Source: Cloeon dipterum (lineage: Eukaryota; Arthropoda; Insecta; Ephemeroptera; Baetidae). From it: a stretch of 64,000 nucleotides of DNA. The DNA lies in assembly GCF_949628265.1 (NCBI RefSeq), contig NC_088787.1, positions 17,350,501 to 17,414,500 of the forward strand. The letters are read 5' to 3'. The notes under the pieces are model-generated. The model saw only the letters and a list, made by a program, of their open reading frames with translations. It did not search any database and was not told the DNA's origin. This document shows, piece after piece, positions 26,111 to 38,200 of the stretch. Position numbers and translations under genes: made by a program. Position 1 is the first letter of the stretch, and each line of letters begins with the position of its first letter.

Positions 26111-27360
26111 TTTTCCCTTCTGCGAGAAAAATCGTGCTGCATGTGGAGGGTTGGTGATTATCTACATAGGCGAATATTGGATCGCGTGTGCCGTCGCGAG
26201 TAGGAAGCGAAAAGCGGTACGCCGGGGAATAAAAAATACACAACTGCCGCATGCTTAACGGTGCTGAATGGAAACGAAAAAGATGTATATAAGAAAGCCG
26301 CTCGACGCGCGCAGTGGGAAAGCGTAGGTAATAAATAGCTTTGTTTTTCCTGCTCGGATGGTAGGCTATTTTTCACTTGAGCGCGCGGCACGGTCTTCGC
26401 CTTTATGACAGACACACACCTCGCCCCAGAAATTCGTTGTGTTCGGTAGGCAGGCTGCCTCGCGCCAAACGTGCACAGAATTTTTGCACGCATTAGGAAA
26501 AAGGCGCAGTTGGAGAGGCGAATTCACCCCCTCAAAATTCGGCGTTTTTAACTACAGCAGATCAATCGATCCAGCAGCGAGGCAAATTTGTAGCAAATAA
26601 TGCGGTCGTGTGATTATGCCATTTGTATTCGCAACAGGGTTACATTGAGCTACGCAAATTTCCTTGAATGACCTGTTTTGCATCAGTGTTAACAATTTAA
26701 CCTGAAGCATTGAAACTCTATAAGCGTTTATTCAATGAATAACACAAATGGATGTTTGTACCGATTTAATAATCTGACATCTAGGGGTCCATTTATTATT
26801 TACTGATATCTTTGTGTAAATGAATATTTTAATTCAATCAAGCTCGAATATTTAAGTTGACATACATCAATCTGGCTGTTTGGCAGTATGGCTGTTCTGA
26901 TTGTGAGTACCAAAATAAAAGCGTCTGATTTTTACCTAAAATATTATGTATTTTTTTAAATAATCAGCTGATTTTAAAATTCGATTGTTTTTTGTTACTC
27001 AGTTGCACGTGTGTAACTTATCACTTTTAGATCTCAGTTGCAAGAGCTTAATATTGTGTGTGGTTATAATTTCAATTATTAATGAGAACACAAACATCGT
27101 CAAATTTATAAATTTATTTTATGTTGCAACTAGAGTGCGCAAATTGGAGCTTATAAGGGATATGAAACCTGAGGACGTCAGCCTAGTTGACTCTTTAAGC
27201 CTGGCTAGCTTAAAAAAATGCCAAAACTTTCCTAGAAAGAAGGGGACGATTAATCAAACCGACTACGGATTGCGCTCCCATTCTGTAAAATCTGCGAAGC
27301 GAGAATAGGCCTGCTCGCTAATTAAATTCGCCAATTCTGGCCGATTTTAAATAAAAGATT

Positions 27361-27432
27361 CCTCCGAGCCGGGTCGGAGGGCAAACTCTTAGCTTTTTGT
27401 CCGTCTTCTCCTTCTTCGTACAAAAAGCTAAG
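27361..27432. repeat. Two adjacent perfect hairpins
   Basis: 27361-27380 is CCTCCGA, a six-base loop, then TCGGAGG (perfect 7-bp stem). 27388-27400 (CTTAGCTTTTTGT) pairs perfectly with 27420-27432 (ACAAAAAGCTAAG) across a 19-nt loop, and a further CG/CG pair extends the stem after one mismatch. The second stem is too short for a standard miRNA precursor. Function unknown. Confidence 0.6.
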
Positions 27433-30186
27433 TCGTGTCAAATCCGTTTAACCCTACTCTGAGTGGGTAAAATGTGCAATCCAATTATCCTCGGCAGGAT
27501 ATTATCCGCGAAGCCCCCTTTTGGCCTTTTGAAAGGCGACTGGGTGAGAGGAGAGATTATTCGCGGATTAAGGAGTACGTCTTAGGTGCAAAATATGTGT
27601 ACCATCACTAGACGACTTGCAGCTGCATTGGCCGCGCGATCAATACACCGGCGGCAGACGCGTTTTTCGCCTGCCGACGGCCGCCGCTCCACAGCACTCT
27701 TTGCAGTGAGGTAGGCCCTTCCCCCCTGGGACCAATAATGAATAGCGCCCGAAAAACAAAGGTCGAGGGAAAGTTTAAATGCAAATTAGGCTAGGGAGGG
27801 ATGACGCACAACACCAATCTCAAATCGCCTTTTATAACTTTTTCAATTTTTGAGGGAGCGATATCACAAAATGTCAGTAAAAACTTGATTGACTTTAATT
27901 TTAAATGAGCATTAAAGTTACCCTCTATGTGGGGCTAATAAATGAACCGTAAATTTTTTAAGTTGTCCCAAGATCTTTTAAGATAATAAAAAACATTTTA
28001 AATTTTCATCTTAAAATTTTCCATTTAATGATTAGAAAATCCAACTTTCACGAATGATCACCATTCTGAAAGGGTTATAAAATAGAAAACTCTGAGCAGG
28101 AAAAAAAACATTTGCGATCTTGCCCAAATCATGGATTTTTAACGCTTTACCAATTTCCGCAGTGTCAGCGATTGTGATGTCGTGTTCTAGAATCCCATAG
28201 AAATTCACCATTTGGCCGTAAACCGAGTTGGCGGTTTTCGTTTTTCGTCCCCCTTCCTCCCATACTGATCGCATCTGTGGCTACTCAGAATATTTTCATC
28301 CAGTCGAAGCATTGAAACCTCAGGGACAATTTTCTACCACCAGCCTCTTCGTTTGCGATTTTCTTGAATTTGTAATGCCACTCAATTACGCGTTATGGAC
28401 TCGAAAGCTCCCCGCGTTGAGAGCGGCGATGATGTCTTATCCGTGTTGGGAAATAGTGCAGCAAGGCACTCCTTTTAAGCTAATAAATGTTTCTAGCGCG
28501 TTTTGACGAGAGCGAGGCAAGCACCGCCGCTGCGCGCATTATTGTACGTGCGGCTTTCTTTCAGACAATAGGCACGCGAGACAAGACTTTGCAAGCCCCA
28601 CTACAAGCAACAATGAAATTAGGAAATTAAACGAACGAGGAGTTTTAAATTGTCCTTGGGAAGATGTTGAGGCACTGAGTGTCACGTCTATACAAAAAGC
28701 TTTACTTTACACCTCTTAATTCAACCAACCTAAGTGTTCTGCGGTAGCTCGAACAAAAAGCGACTTGTACCAATTCCCATTCATTTTCCCCTTCAAAAAA
28801 TTGGAATAAAGGAATATAGCTGCTCGTTAGTTTGTAGAACTTTGAGTTGTTGAAATGCTCTTCACTGATCTTCGAATAACTAAATTTTGTACTCGTGATA
28901 AATACAGAATCAAAATATATTTAATCACAGTGGTAAATTAAATTCAACCAAGCCTAAAAACCTTCCTTGACATTTTACTGCGTGGTATTTAAATTTCACA
29001 GCGCAATTAGAGCATTAAATTTATTTACTGCTGGAGCAAGTGAATTTCTAAGGATTTTGATGCTCCAGAAGGTTTGAAATCAGATTATTCTATAGTCCAG
29101 CCGTAAAAACAGGCACATTAAATTCAAAAGCTTTTAGTATACCACTGACGTCAAAAACAACATTTACTTTTAGAACACAAAGAGAACACTGTCGGGTTGA
29201 AGCGTTTGAAATTCAATTCCATGTGTCCTCGCGGTTATCTATTTTGAAAATAATATGCATTGCATTTATTTAAAAGTCCGTCCAGTAACTAGGCAGTATA
29301 ATTATCTCATATTAGGCGCGGCTGTGGTTCTGTTTATCGATGTTATCACTGTCTTGCGACTGCACGAATGGAAAAATATGGGGCGAGGGGTGCGTGCCGC
29401 TTTCCAGCTCGTTTTGTTCAGGCGGTTGGTGATGCTGACGCAAAATATAAATTAAGCAAGTTTTCCCAGCCGTATAATATATGCATTATGGGAGTTGCAA
29501 ACAAACTTAATGCCTTTTCAGCACACCAGTCTCTGGAGAACAGTGTGAAAATTGCTAGTGAAATTTATTGTATTATTTTTTGTCATCGAAAGAATACCAA
29601 TCGACAATCGACCAAAATCCCGTTGTTAACAAGATCACTCGCGTATAATAAAAATGCCCTTGCCATTCCCATGAAATTTATAGGCTGCGCGCTCGCTAAC
29701 TTAATTGGCTTTCCAATCTTGTTCATCGCAATTTAATTAAATCGATGCGCTTGACGCTTGTTTATAATTCCATTAATATTTACTACAGAATATAGCAAAC
29801 CCTAGCTGTTATATAAAATTTGCAATTGACAATACAGACACGTGTGAGACCACTCCTCTAATTAAAGTAATTAGTGGCATTGAGCAAGAAACCGCAATAG
29901 TTTTAATTACGTGCAAGTATGAAATTTATTTGCACCTTTTTGCTGTTTTACGCTGCTTTTGTTTTGCTGCATCTGGTCTTCATTTCCGCCGAGCTGCGCC
30001 AAGGAGTGTGTCCCACTCGTCCAGCGGGCTAGCTTGCCCTGGTGTCGCCTGTTCTCGCGCCCTGGTCAGGCTTCCGAGTTCCACTGATTGGAATGACCAC
30101 GGTGTCGCAGCAGAGTCAGCGGGGCGAAAGCGCTCCGTTTGAGAACTAAGCGCGCTCCACCGGCACCGACTAGTCTCGCTTCTTAC

Positions 30187-30235
30187 CCGCGGCAGCACCG
30201 ACTGCGTGCGGTTTTTAATCAACTTAGTTTACAGA
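30187..30235 (-). promoter_or_regulatory. Putative anoctamin 5' non-coding exon / promoter region
   Basis: On the minus strand a GC-rich segment ends CGCGG then GTAAGA, a good splice donor, within a GC-rich island (29990-30230). The first coding exon has an acceptor only five bases before its ATG, so an upstream non-coding exon must exist, and this is the best candidate I see. There is no direct evidence of transcription. Confidence 0.3.
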
Positions 30236-30624
30236 GGGATGAATGCTGAGTACATCGTCAGTGTTCAGTCAATGATAATAATCGCTGGAAACACCTTTCA
30301 GTGTTGTAAGCTGATTTGTCGTGAACGTTTTGTCATCGAGAAGGAAGCCTCATGCGCCCTTCCAACTAAAATAATTTATAAATAAAATTCAAGTTCAAAC
30401 TCGGATCTATTATATATTTTACCATGCTTAAATAAAATTTAACCCAGTCAACAAGGTTAGCAATAATTATTGAAACAAGTTCAGATAAACTCCTGCAATC
30501 TTAAATAATTTTTATTCGTTCCAATACTCACATTAAATATATAATAAAACCTTAGATACAAATCCGTTAGTTTTTAGGAAGTAGAAGGAATGAGCGGTGC
30601 TTAATAGACAATAATAAAGCTTTA
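30236..30624. other. Intergenic, ARPC1 3' UTR region
   Basis: AT-rich spacer downstream of the ARPC1 stop. It contains TTTATT (minus-strand AATAAA) near 30509, a plausible ARPC1 poly(A) signal. Confidence 0.4.
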
Positions 30625-33484
30625 CTAGAGGCGCAAATTCTGGATTGCGGACTCGAGGTTGTTCACATCCCACATGACGAGCTGTCCATCAAGGCCGGTG
30701 GTGCTGAAGGTGACGCACGCCTCTTTGGTGCCTTTGTGGATGCAGATGCTGGTGATCGCGTTTTGGTGCACCGAGTCCAAAGAGGTGTCAGCTGGTTCGA
30801 TGCGAGCGTTGCGGTCCAGCGATTGGAACTTGCGCATTGCACTGGATATGTAAAAACAGGATTTTATTTTAATATGTTGACAACTGAAAACGTATCTAAA
30901 TAACAAAATTCAAAAGATTAATTTCCATACCTAAGTCCTCCGGCCTCCCTCTTCTTGTACACATCCAACTTGCACACCATCACGAGTTGGCCATCAGGGG
31001 TTACCTTGTAAAGGTAGGGGGAGCAGTCGTGTCCTGCAGCCACCATCTTGTCCGGCGCCACCCAGGTGATTGCCCTGTAAGGCAGGAACTGCGTCTTGAG
31101 CCTGGTGGGCGGCCGCTTAGGGTCGGCCACGAAAATCGAGGAGTCGTGCGACACCCAGGCCACGCGATTGCCGTCAGCGGAAAAGCTAACAGCGTGCACC
31201 CAGCCCCCCAGACTGTTTCCCGGAGCAGGGAACTCAGCGATCAGAGCACCCAGGGAAGAGCGGCCACCCCAAGCGTTAGCCTCAGGCGCTTTTTCGATGT
31301 CTTTGATCAGGGCGGAGAAGAGGCGGACCTGTAACAACCATCAGGAACCAGGTAATGATTTTATTTCAGTGAGAGGTAAAGTAACATGAATGTAATAATT
31401 ATTTATTACTCTGATACAAATTTCTCAGAATTTTTCAAGTATATCTCATGTAATTAAATAAAAAGTTAAATAAATTATGAATGGTAAAAATTATAATAGC
31501 TGGATAGCTGACAAACGGAACAATGACCAAAACCTACTTTCAATTTTTTTTGCTCTTTTAATCCCTGTCCATGGACCGGGAAGGGCGCGCACTGCACTAG
31601 CACAAATGCTGAAACCAGGGTCCCAGTAACACCGCGAACGGATAACATGGGCGCACCAGGCCGCACAGGGACCCAGCCCACTGAAGGGCCACTTGCCTCT
31701 GCACCGAGGACTGCATTGAAACGTTAGACATTCGTCCCGTGAAGCCAAATCACGCATGCTGGAAAGGTGTAAACCAGCAAGTAGCGAGTCGGCCTAGAGC
31801 TATGAAGCTGGTAGGGAGGGTTTCCAGGCGGTCACCCATCCATCTACTAACTGCAATCAGTGTTGCATAACTTTGGTGATCTAACGAGAACCGGTGCGTC
31901 CAACATGATACACCCTAGACCAAAAATTATTTTGGCTGCACCTTTCCCGTCATATCAAATATTAAATCAGTGCTTAACTCAATGGTAAAATTTTTAAATT
32001 TAATTTTAATTAAATATTGCAGCGTAAGATTAATTTTTAAACATTATAAAACCGAAGGTGCATTTTTTCTGATGAGAATTATTCAATTTTGAAGCAATTC
32101 CTTGTTCGTTCGCCTGTTGTAAAATGAATGTTAGAAAAGTAAATTTGATATTTACTTCAACCAGTAAGACTTGTTAATTCTTCTTGGATTAAGGTGAATC
32201 CCGAATTTAAAGGAAAAGATAATTCAGAATTTGAGTTAAAGCTTTGTCCACAAATAATTTCTCAGCAAAAGAATCGTTAAGTCACATGATTTGCGTTCAT
32301 GCTGAGAGAATTGTGTCATAAACGCAGCCCTACAACACTGCCAATGTTACTGTTCATTGAAAATAACAAAATAAAGCGTCTTTATCCTAGGGCTTCCTGC
32401 TTCCTACCCCTTTTTCAAAAATAAAAACCAGCCTAAAGTTCTGTGTTGCCTTGTGTTATGCAAAGAACTCACCTTGAAGTCAGCCGATCCAGCAACGATT
32501 ATTGCGTTGTTTGGATGCCAGTCAAGCGCCGTCACAGTTGACCGGATGGGTTTCTTAATGTGCTTTGAGACCCACCAGTCATTCTCAGATTCAAAGTAGC
32601 AAATAGAGATTAGTCGAGCTCCACTTCCCACAGCAAATTTGTTCTCAAGCGGAGACCAACGCACGCAAGTTGCAGCACTGAAAGACACATGATAATTCAG
32701 CACTTTCGCTAAAAGAGGGCTGATATATTTAATAAAAAAATCACACTTCTATGTATTTTATATTTTAATTCGCGGCAGATACCACTAGGGGTAATTTTAT
32801 GGCAGATCATTGAAATATTGAGGCAATTGGTGACCAAAGGATCAGATTTTTTTATCAACCGCTGTGAATGTCGAATATGGAGTGCTCACACTTTTTGTTC
32901 AGACCACTTCAATCATGTAAATTGAAAATTTTTAATTGGGCAGATTCGTGGAATATATGTTATCCAGTTTTTAGAGTAATCACGTTCACATGATAACCCC
33001 AAAAGCCACAAACTCATTTTCAAAATGTAAAACTCAATTTTAAAGAATGACTGAAACGAGTGTTTCCTTGCAAATTGGTCTCACGGCCATCCTCATTTAT
33101 TAAAGTCATGGCCGTAATAATGAATTTACCGATTGATTCGAAGCAAGACGAGGGTGGGCCTCCAGCGCCCATCATCCCCCTGAGTCCACACATACGCATT
33201 CCTGTCCACCGCACAGGTAACCAGCCTGTTCGTGCGGGTGGCCCAGTCAATGCCAGTGACCCTCAGGTCGTGTTGGTTCAGCACATCCTCCAAGCGCCAC
33301 TCAAGTTCCACTCGACGATATACGTGGACTTCGTTGTTGTTCGGGGAAAATGCCAGCCCTGAAAATAATTAATTGTAATACTTAGAACTAAATTAAAGCA
33401 AAAAGTTCGAGTATTACTAGAACGGTCGTGGTTCCAGGCGTGACAGGTAATCGGGTTGACTCCGAAACTGTGCGTTTCGACCAT
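30625..33484 (-). CDS. Arpc1: Arp2/3 complex subunit 1 (ARPC1, WD40 protein)
   Basis: Five coding exons, 33418-33484, 33130-33358, 32473-32677, 30931-31328 and 30625-30841, join in phase to 371 residues, about the 372 of human ARPC1B. ARPC1 is the seven-bladed beta-propeller subunit of the Arp2/3 complex that nucleates branched actin. Signature stretches include [93 protein letters not shown] and a C-terminal [15 protein letters not shown]. The ATG at 33484 lies five bases after an acceptor (33490). A non-coding 5' exon ending at 33587 with a perfect GTAAGT donor probably precedes it. The 1.1-kb intron between exons 3 and 4 carries a SINE. Drosophila calls this gene Arpc1/Sop2. Confidence 0.96.
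31538..31920 (-). mobile_element. 5S rRNA-derived SINE (SINE3 class), ARPC1 intron
   Basis: Read on the minus strand from 31920, the first ~100 nt align without gaps to eukaryotic 5S rRNA, including CGGTTCTCGT, ATCACC and the box C region (GTTAGT...GATGG.TGACCGC.TGG). That region carries the internal RNA polymerase III promoter. About 250 nt of unrelated body follow, then an A-rich 3' tail (GGGATTAAAAGAGC plus an A8 run). TTTTGGTC occurs next to both ends and may be a target-site duplication. This is the layout of SINE3 elements. It lies in the same orientation as the host gene. Confidence 0.75.
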
Positions 33485-33586
33485 ATTTTCTGCGAAAACA
33501 AGGAAAACATTGATAACCGGATAGGGTGCGGCGTTCTTGTTTATTCTTACAGAAATATCTACATACACACAGAACTATGTACTTAC

Positions 33587-33650
33587 CAGGGGAATGCGGA
33601 CAGATCGCAGTAAATACAATGGTCGCGGACTCTGGTCCGTCAACACGACC
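33587..33650 (-). other. Probable ARPC1 5' non-coding exon and promoter
   Basis: On the minus strand a segment ends ATTCCCCTG followed by GTAAGT, a consensus donor, about 100 bp upstream of the acceptor that precedes the ARPC1 start codon. The exon start is not determinable from sequence. Confidence 0.45.
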
Positions 33651-34237
33651 GTAGGGGGCTAGAGAAGTCTTTAATAAAGAAGTTCAGATGGAATACCGCG
33701 ACCGATGGCACTGGCCGAAAGAAATTAGTGTTGAAATTGAAGTGACTCTGACTCGCCTGTCAGAAAAGGTGGGTGGAGGTCTTTACAGAGACGACACCGC
33801 CTCTAGCGGTGAAATTCATTCACTAAAATATATGTGCTCGCATGATTCAGGATAGGAAGGGCGAAGAGCGGGGAAACCACTTTTACGGTTTAAGCAGAAA
33901 GGTGGAACTTCCAAATATTTTACCATCGTATGATTTTTTCAGGTGTTTGTTTAATTAGATTGTAAAACATTGTTTTTTTTTTGCAAAATTATAAGAATTT
34001 TTCTTCTTAAAGTCTAAGGTTTTGTGTAAATTTTGGTGAGTTATGGGTAAAATGACACAAAAATTTCACAGGTTCAATCTCTTTATTATAATGATTCAAA
34101 TCGGTCAGTATACAAATATTTTTCCAAGCATTTTACTTTGTAACAAATAATAATGCAGTTTAAAATGAGCCCATTTATGTAATAAATATATTAATAATAT
34201 ACATATTCCTGCCGTCCTGCCGTGACAAACTTAAATT
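33651..34237. other. Intergenic spacer between ARPC1 and ARL6IP4-like gene
   Basis: No coding exon. TTTATT near 34081 reads AATAAA on the minus strand and is the likely poly(A) signal of the gene stopping at 34238. Confidence 0.5.
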
Positions 34238-34722
34238 TTAATATCTCTTCAGCTTGTGGCACGAAACTTTCACTTTCAGCTTGGCAGCCAAAGTCTTTTG
34301 GAAGGCTTCTCCATCATTTTGAGTTGCTAGTTTGTTGATCTCCTTTTGCCTTGATCGACTGACAGGTTCTTCAATTATTTCACCCTCGCCTCGAATAAGT
34401 CTAAAAATATAATTCATCATAGTCAACTTCTTAGAGCTAAAATAAATTAGGGGCCGACGACATACCTCATTCTTCCAGTCTCAGGATCTAGCACCCTTCT
34501 AATTTGACTCTGCTTAGCTTCCCACTGCTCTTTGGTCATTGGAACCATGCTGCTCGTGGGCACTGCTGGAGGCAGCGGTCCCACTGAAGGACCAATTTCA
34601 GTGGGCAAAGAGGGGCCAATCATGGGTGGCGATTTTGACCTTGAGTGTTTCTTGTGCTTCTTCCTCCTCTCTTTCTTTTCCTTGTGTTTCTTTTCCTTCT
34701 TTTGCTTTTTTGACTTTGACAT
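34238..34722 (-). CDS. ARL6IP4 / SR-25-like nuclear protein
   Basis: Two exons, 34466-34722 and 34238-34400, join in phase to 139 residues. The ATG at 34722 opens a lysine-rich tract ([20 protein letters not shown]), followed by a proline-rich linker and the conserved block [36 protein letters not shown], then REIN-like [17 protein letters not shown]. That C-terminal block is characteristic of ARL6IP4 (SRp25), a small nuclear-speckle and nucleolar protein linked to splicing. The metazoan family has the same basic N-terminus and C-terminal motif. Here the tail is extended by [19 protein letters not shown]. The name is from recalled motif similarity. The gene is co-directional with SART3, about 520 bp downstream of its stop codon. 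Confidence 0.75.
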
Positions 34723-35241
34723 TACTTCTATACTATAGTATCTGTCTAAATTATTTAAAACCAAGCTGCGCCGGTCAGCTTGTTGGCAAACAGGTTGAGC
34801 TCAAAGCTGGAATCTAGGGAATCATAGGGTAATAATTCTATCACAGATTCATAGATTCGAACTGCGCTACTCACGATTGAAACCAACAAATACAGAGCAT
34901 TCCCATTCCCAAATTCTATGCTGAGACGAAAATTTAACAAGAAAATAAACACGCTCTGTTTACCCTCTGCACTTGTTTTGGTTGCGCTCTTTTGCAGCGC
35001 CACCACAACGTACTAATAGGAACTATGTGATATTTTTAAATGAGAATCAATAACATATAATATTGGGATTGGTTTAGAACAGAAAAAGTTTTCTTACTCA
35101 GTAGTATTATTGATGTGCATATTCATAAATAGACACAGAAGGTCCAAAAATGCTTCACTTTTGGAATAAAACTTTTTTTTGTGAGAACCAAAGGTGTTTC
35201 ACTCCGAACACCTAAATAATAGACAACTTTTTGACGCCTGA
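34723..35241. other. Spacer between ARL6IP4-like gene and SART3
   Basis: Contains the promoter/5' UTR of the ARL6IP4-like gene and the SART3 3' UTR. No separate coding unit is supported; the open frames here lack similarity. Confidence 0.5.
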
Positions 35242-38200
35242 TCACTTATCCTTGTTTAACATGGAGCGGAAGTGATCATTAGTCTTTTTCTCTGTGGACG
35301 CAGCCCCATTTGTCGGCGCTGGCGATGCACTGCTGCTTGGAGTAGTTGGCAAAGTCAGGCGCAGCGCTCTGGGCATCATCAAGCCTCCTCCGCCAGCAGG
35401 TCGAGGTGCGTCTCTTGGCCGACCACCCAAGCTTGGCACGTCCGCCATCAGAGATGTCTGCTTCCTCTCAGGAGGCCTGCTGATGGCAACGCTGATAGTT
35501 TTGTCTTCCAAAACTAGACCGTCAGTCTTCACAAGAGCATGGGCTGCGCTTGCTTCATCTTCAAAATCTACGTAGGCCAGACCCTTTGAATGACCATTCC
35601 TGCACAAACACAAATATGTGTGTTCAATTTGAATTACAATTGTTTTAAATTGGATGTGGTAAGAAAAATTAGTTTGGGAAAAATAAAATAATTATTTTAA
35701 ACTTTATAATTTTTACAATAATAGAGTAATAGGTGCTTGACGTGAACAATGACTTCATTTTAGGTGGAAATTTATGCTTTAAGCCCAAAAATGTGATTTA
35801 AAAATTAGTAAAATTACTATACGATCATGCGTTCCAATAACAATTTAACAAAGATGTGAACAGTGAACATGAAGAAAAATAGTCATGTGCCTAAAAAAGA
35901 CAGCTTGTTACTTTTAGCGTAATGCTGCACTACAAATTGTTTCTGAAAAAGTTGCACCAAATTTGGTACACTACGATCTAGTCAAGAAAAATGATAATTG
36001 AACATAAATATTTCTTTTTAAGATACACACCTGTAGGTAACAAGTCTAACATCTTTGAGAACTCCATATTCTCCAAACATCTTTTCCAGCTGTTCCTTGG
36101 TGTAGGAAAAGGGCAGGCCTTTGACAAACAGCTTGTTTTTCTCCATTCCCTGGCTGTAGTGGAATTGTTTGGTTCTTGTATTCTTGTCAGGGTCGCACTT
36201 GGAGACAAACATGGGTCTATTTGCAACCGGAGTTCTGTCCTTTTTCAACGATTCATTTGCGTCATCAATGGACTTCAACTCCACATATCCAAAGCCTCTT
36301 GAGCGGCCCTGAATGAAAGCCACAATTTAATAAAGAATAAATTTAACCATATAACTATTTCACCTTGAAATCCCGGACCAGCCGAACTTCTGTGACACTC
36401 TCTCCAAAGAGATCTCTAATGTCATCTTCACTTACATCAAAGCTAAGATTGCTGACGAAGACCGTACGGTCATCTTTGCTAGAATCATGCTCAATGTGTT
36501 TGTCCATGATGGTGTCCACGTCAAAAGCTATAGATTTAATATTAAAGTTAGCTAAAATAATTTGCAGATTTTTCTCTTACTCTTGGCTTTTTTGCCCTCA
36601 GGACTATCTCTGCCATCAGGTTTGTATCCAGGAGGAGGAGCCACCTTAGCCTTTCCTGGCTTAGGAACCTTATCCTTGACTGGGGATGGCTTCCTGAATT
36701 CCGGCTCTGCTGTTTTAGGTTCTGGCTTCTTGAATTCAGGCTTAACTTTTGCTGGCTGATCTCTTTCTCTCTGAAGAATTCTTGTTAGTAATTTTCACAA
36801 TTAATTTTCTGTCAACATACTTTTCTTTTCATCTTGTTGTCCTTCACTGCATGTGTCTGAAGTTTTTCCTGCTCTTTTTCCCTTTGAACTTTAAGTCTTT
36901 CCATCCTAAATCATGTGATTTGCATAAAGATATTTGTGCAAGCATTAATTATTATCAAACCTTTCATCTATCTTCTCAGAACAAAATTCAAACGACTCAA
37001 GACATCCCTGCTCCCTTTCATAGCTAAGCCAAGCTTCGCCTATTCCTTCTGGCCAATCTCGTGCGGAATTCAGTGCTCTACCAAATAGTTTCCTCAAGTG
37101 TTTTTCATCTCCACACGCCCTGGAAAACCATTGTCAAATTAAATCCTTCTGCAAATAGTGAATATTCGTTATACATGCCTCTCAATGTGGATGTACTCAA
37201 GCCAAACAGCAGCGGAGTGGTTCATTTGTTCAAAGGTCATGATGTCTGACCAAATGCTCCTGGATTTCTCAAGGTTTCCACACCTCGCAGCCTCACAACG
37301 GGCCCACGCCCTCAGAATGGTGCACTGAGGATCTCCCTCTAAACCAAACATCTCTGCCAGATGTTCACAAGCGCGACTGCTGCAATCTCGCATTTCCTCG
37401 ACCCTAGTCTGCGCAATAAATCAAAATTAATTATTTTTCCAATCTCAATTTCAAAGTATAATTATTGCACCTTGAGCCAGTTATTTATCAAAAGAAAACA
37501 AAACCCCTGTCAATGAGTGCAATTTATTTTGGAGACAAAACCATTTAAAATTTTTTAAATTATTGGTGACCTGCGGCAAAAAGGAGTTTAATTATAGAGC
37601 AAATTTTTAAGCATTTATGTACATGGTTTGTGCTGACCACTGATCTGTTTTCTCTAATAAATTTAAAGATAGCAACCTTTATTGTTTCCTTCTGCTCTCG
37701 GTCATCCCATGGAACCCTTCTTCGCAAATAATCCAGGTAGGCCTCCCAGACAGACCTGTAGTCTGAAGCTGAGCTTAAGCCGCTGACCAGAGCATTCTCC
37801 AGCATTGTTTTCATCTCGATATGTTCCGTGCCGTGTCGTTCCCCTGACCTGATGGCAGCAACCCACAAGCGGCCATCCCAAGGCACATTTCTCAGTGCTC
37901 TTTCAATCAATGGGAGACTGATTTCTTTGATCTGAAGTGTTGCCTCCACATACCTTTGGAAAACAAGATGAAAAATCAGCTTGAAAATATTTGAAAATAA
38001 GACAGAATCCTACTTAATATATTCCAACCACAAATCAGAATTCAGGGCAAACTGGGTGACTGCCCTTTCATACAGTATTTGCACTCTTGCTGGGTCTTTC
38101 TTTTCAAACTTGATGTATTCTCTATATTCCGCTAACAAATCTTCGCCAACTTTCTTCAACTAAAAAGAGAAAGCCTACAATTAGTTGAAAATTGCAATCC

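Larger units (their letters stand above)
25613..30186. other. Probable first intron of anoctamin; non-coding
   Basis: If the donor-like site at 30187 is the end of a non-coding first exon, this 4.6-kb stretch is a 5' UTR intron ending at the acceptor just before the start codon. It contains a (GCT)n repeat and a pair of hairpins (listed separately). No coding sequence is supported. Confidence 0.35.

Noticed and set aside
26283-26310. TATA-box-like GTATATAAG on the plus strand followed by GC-rich sequence
   Set aside because: No plus-strand gene follows it. TATA-like strings are common at this base composition.
27388-27432. microRNA precursor
   Set aside because: The stem is about 13-16 bp, shorter than the roughly 22-bp duplex expected, and I recognise no known mature miRNA. 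Kept only as a hairpin observation.
31491-31757. Minus-strand frames in the ARPC1 intron as coding exons
   Set aside because: They fall inside the 5S-headed SINE and simply translate repeat sequence.
34755-35006. 83-aa minus-strand frame between ARL6IP4-like gene and SART3
   Set aside because: No similarity and no splice sites. It sits where the ARL6IP4-like promoter is expected.
37465-37500. Possible 36-nt extra SART3 exon (GFCFLLINNWLK)
   Set aside because: It has plausible splice sites and is in frame, but it is hydrophobic and does not fit the HAT-repeat alignment. Exons 6 and 7 already join in phase without it.
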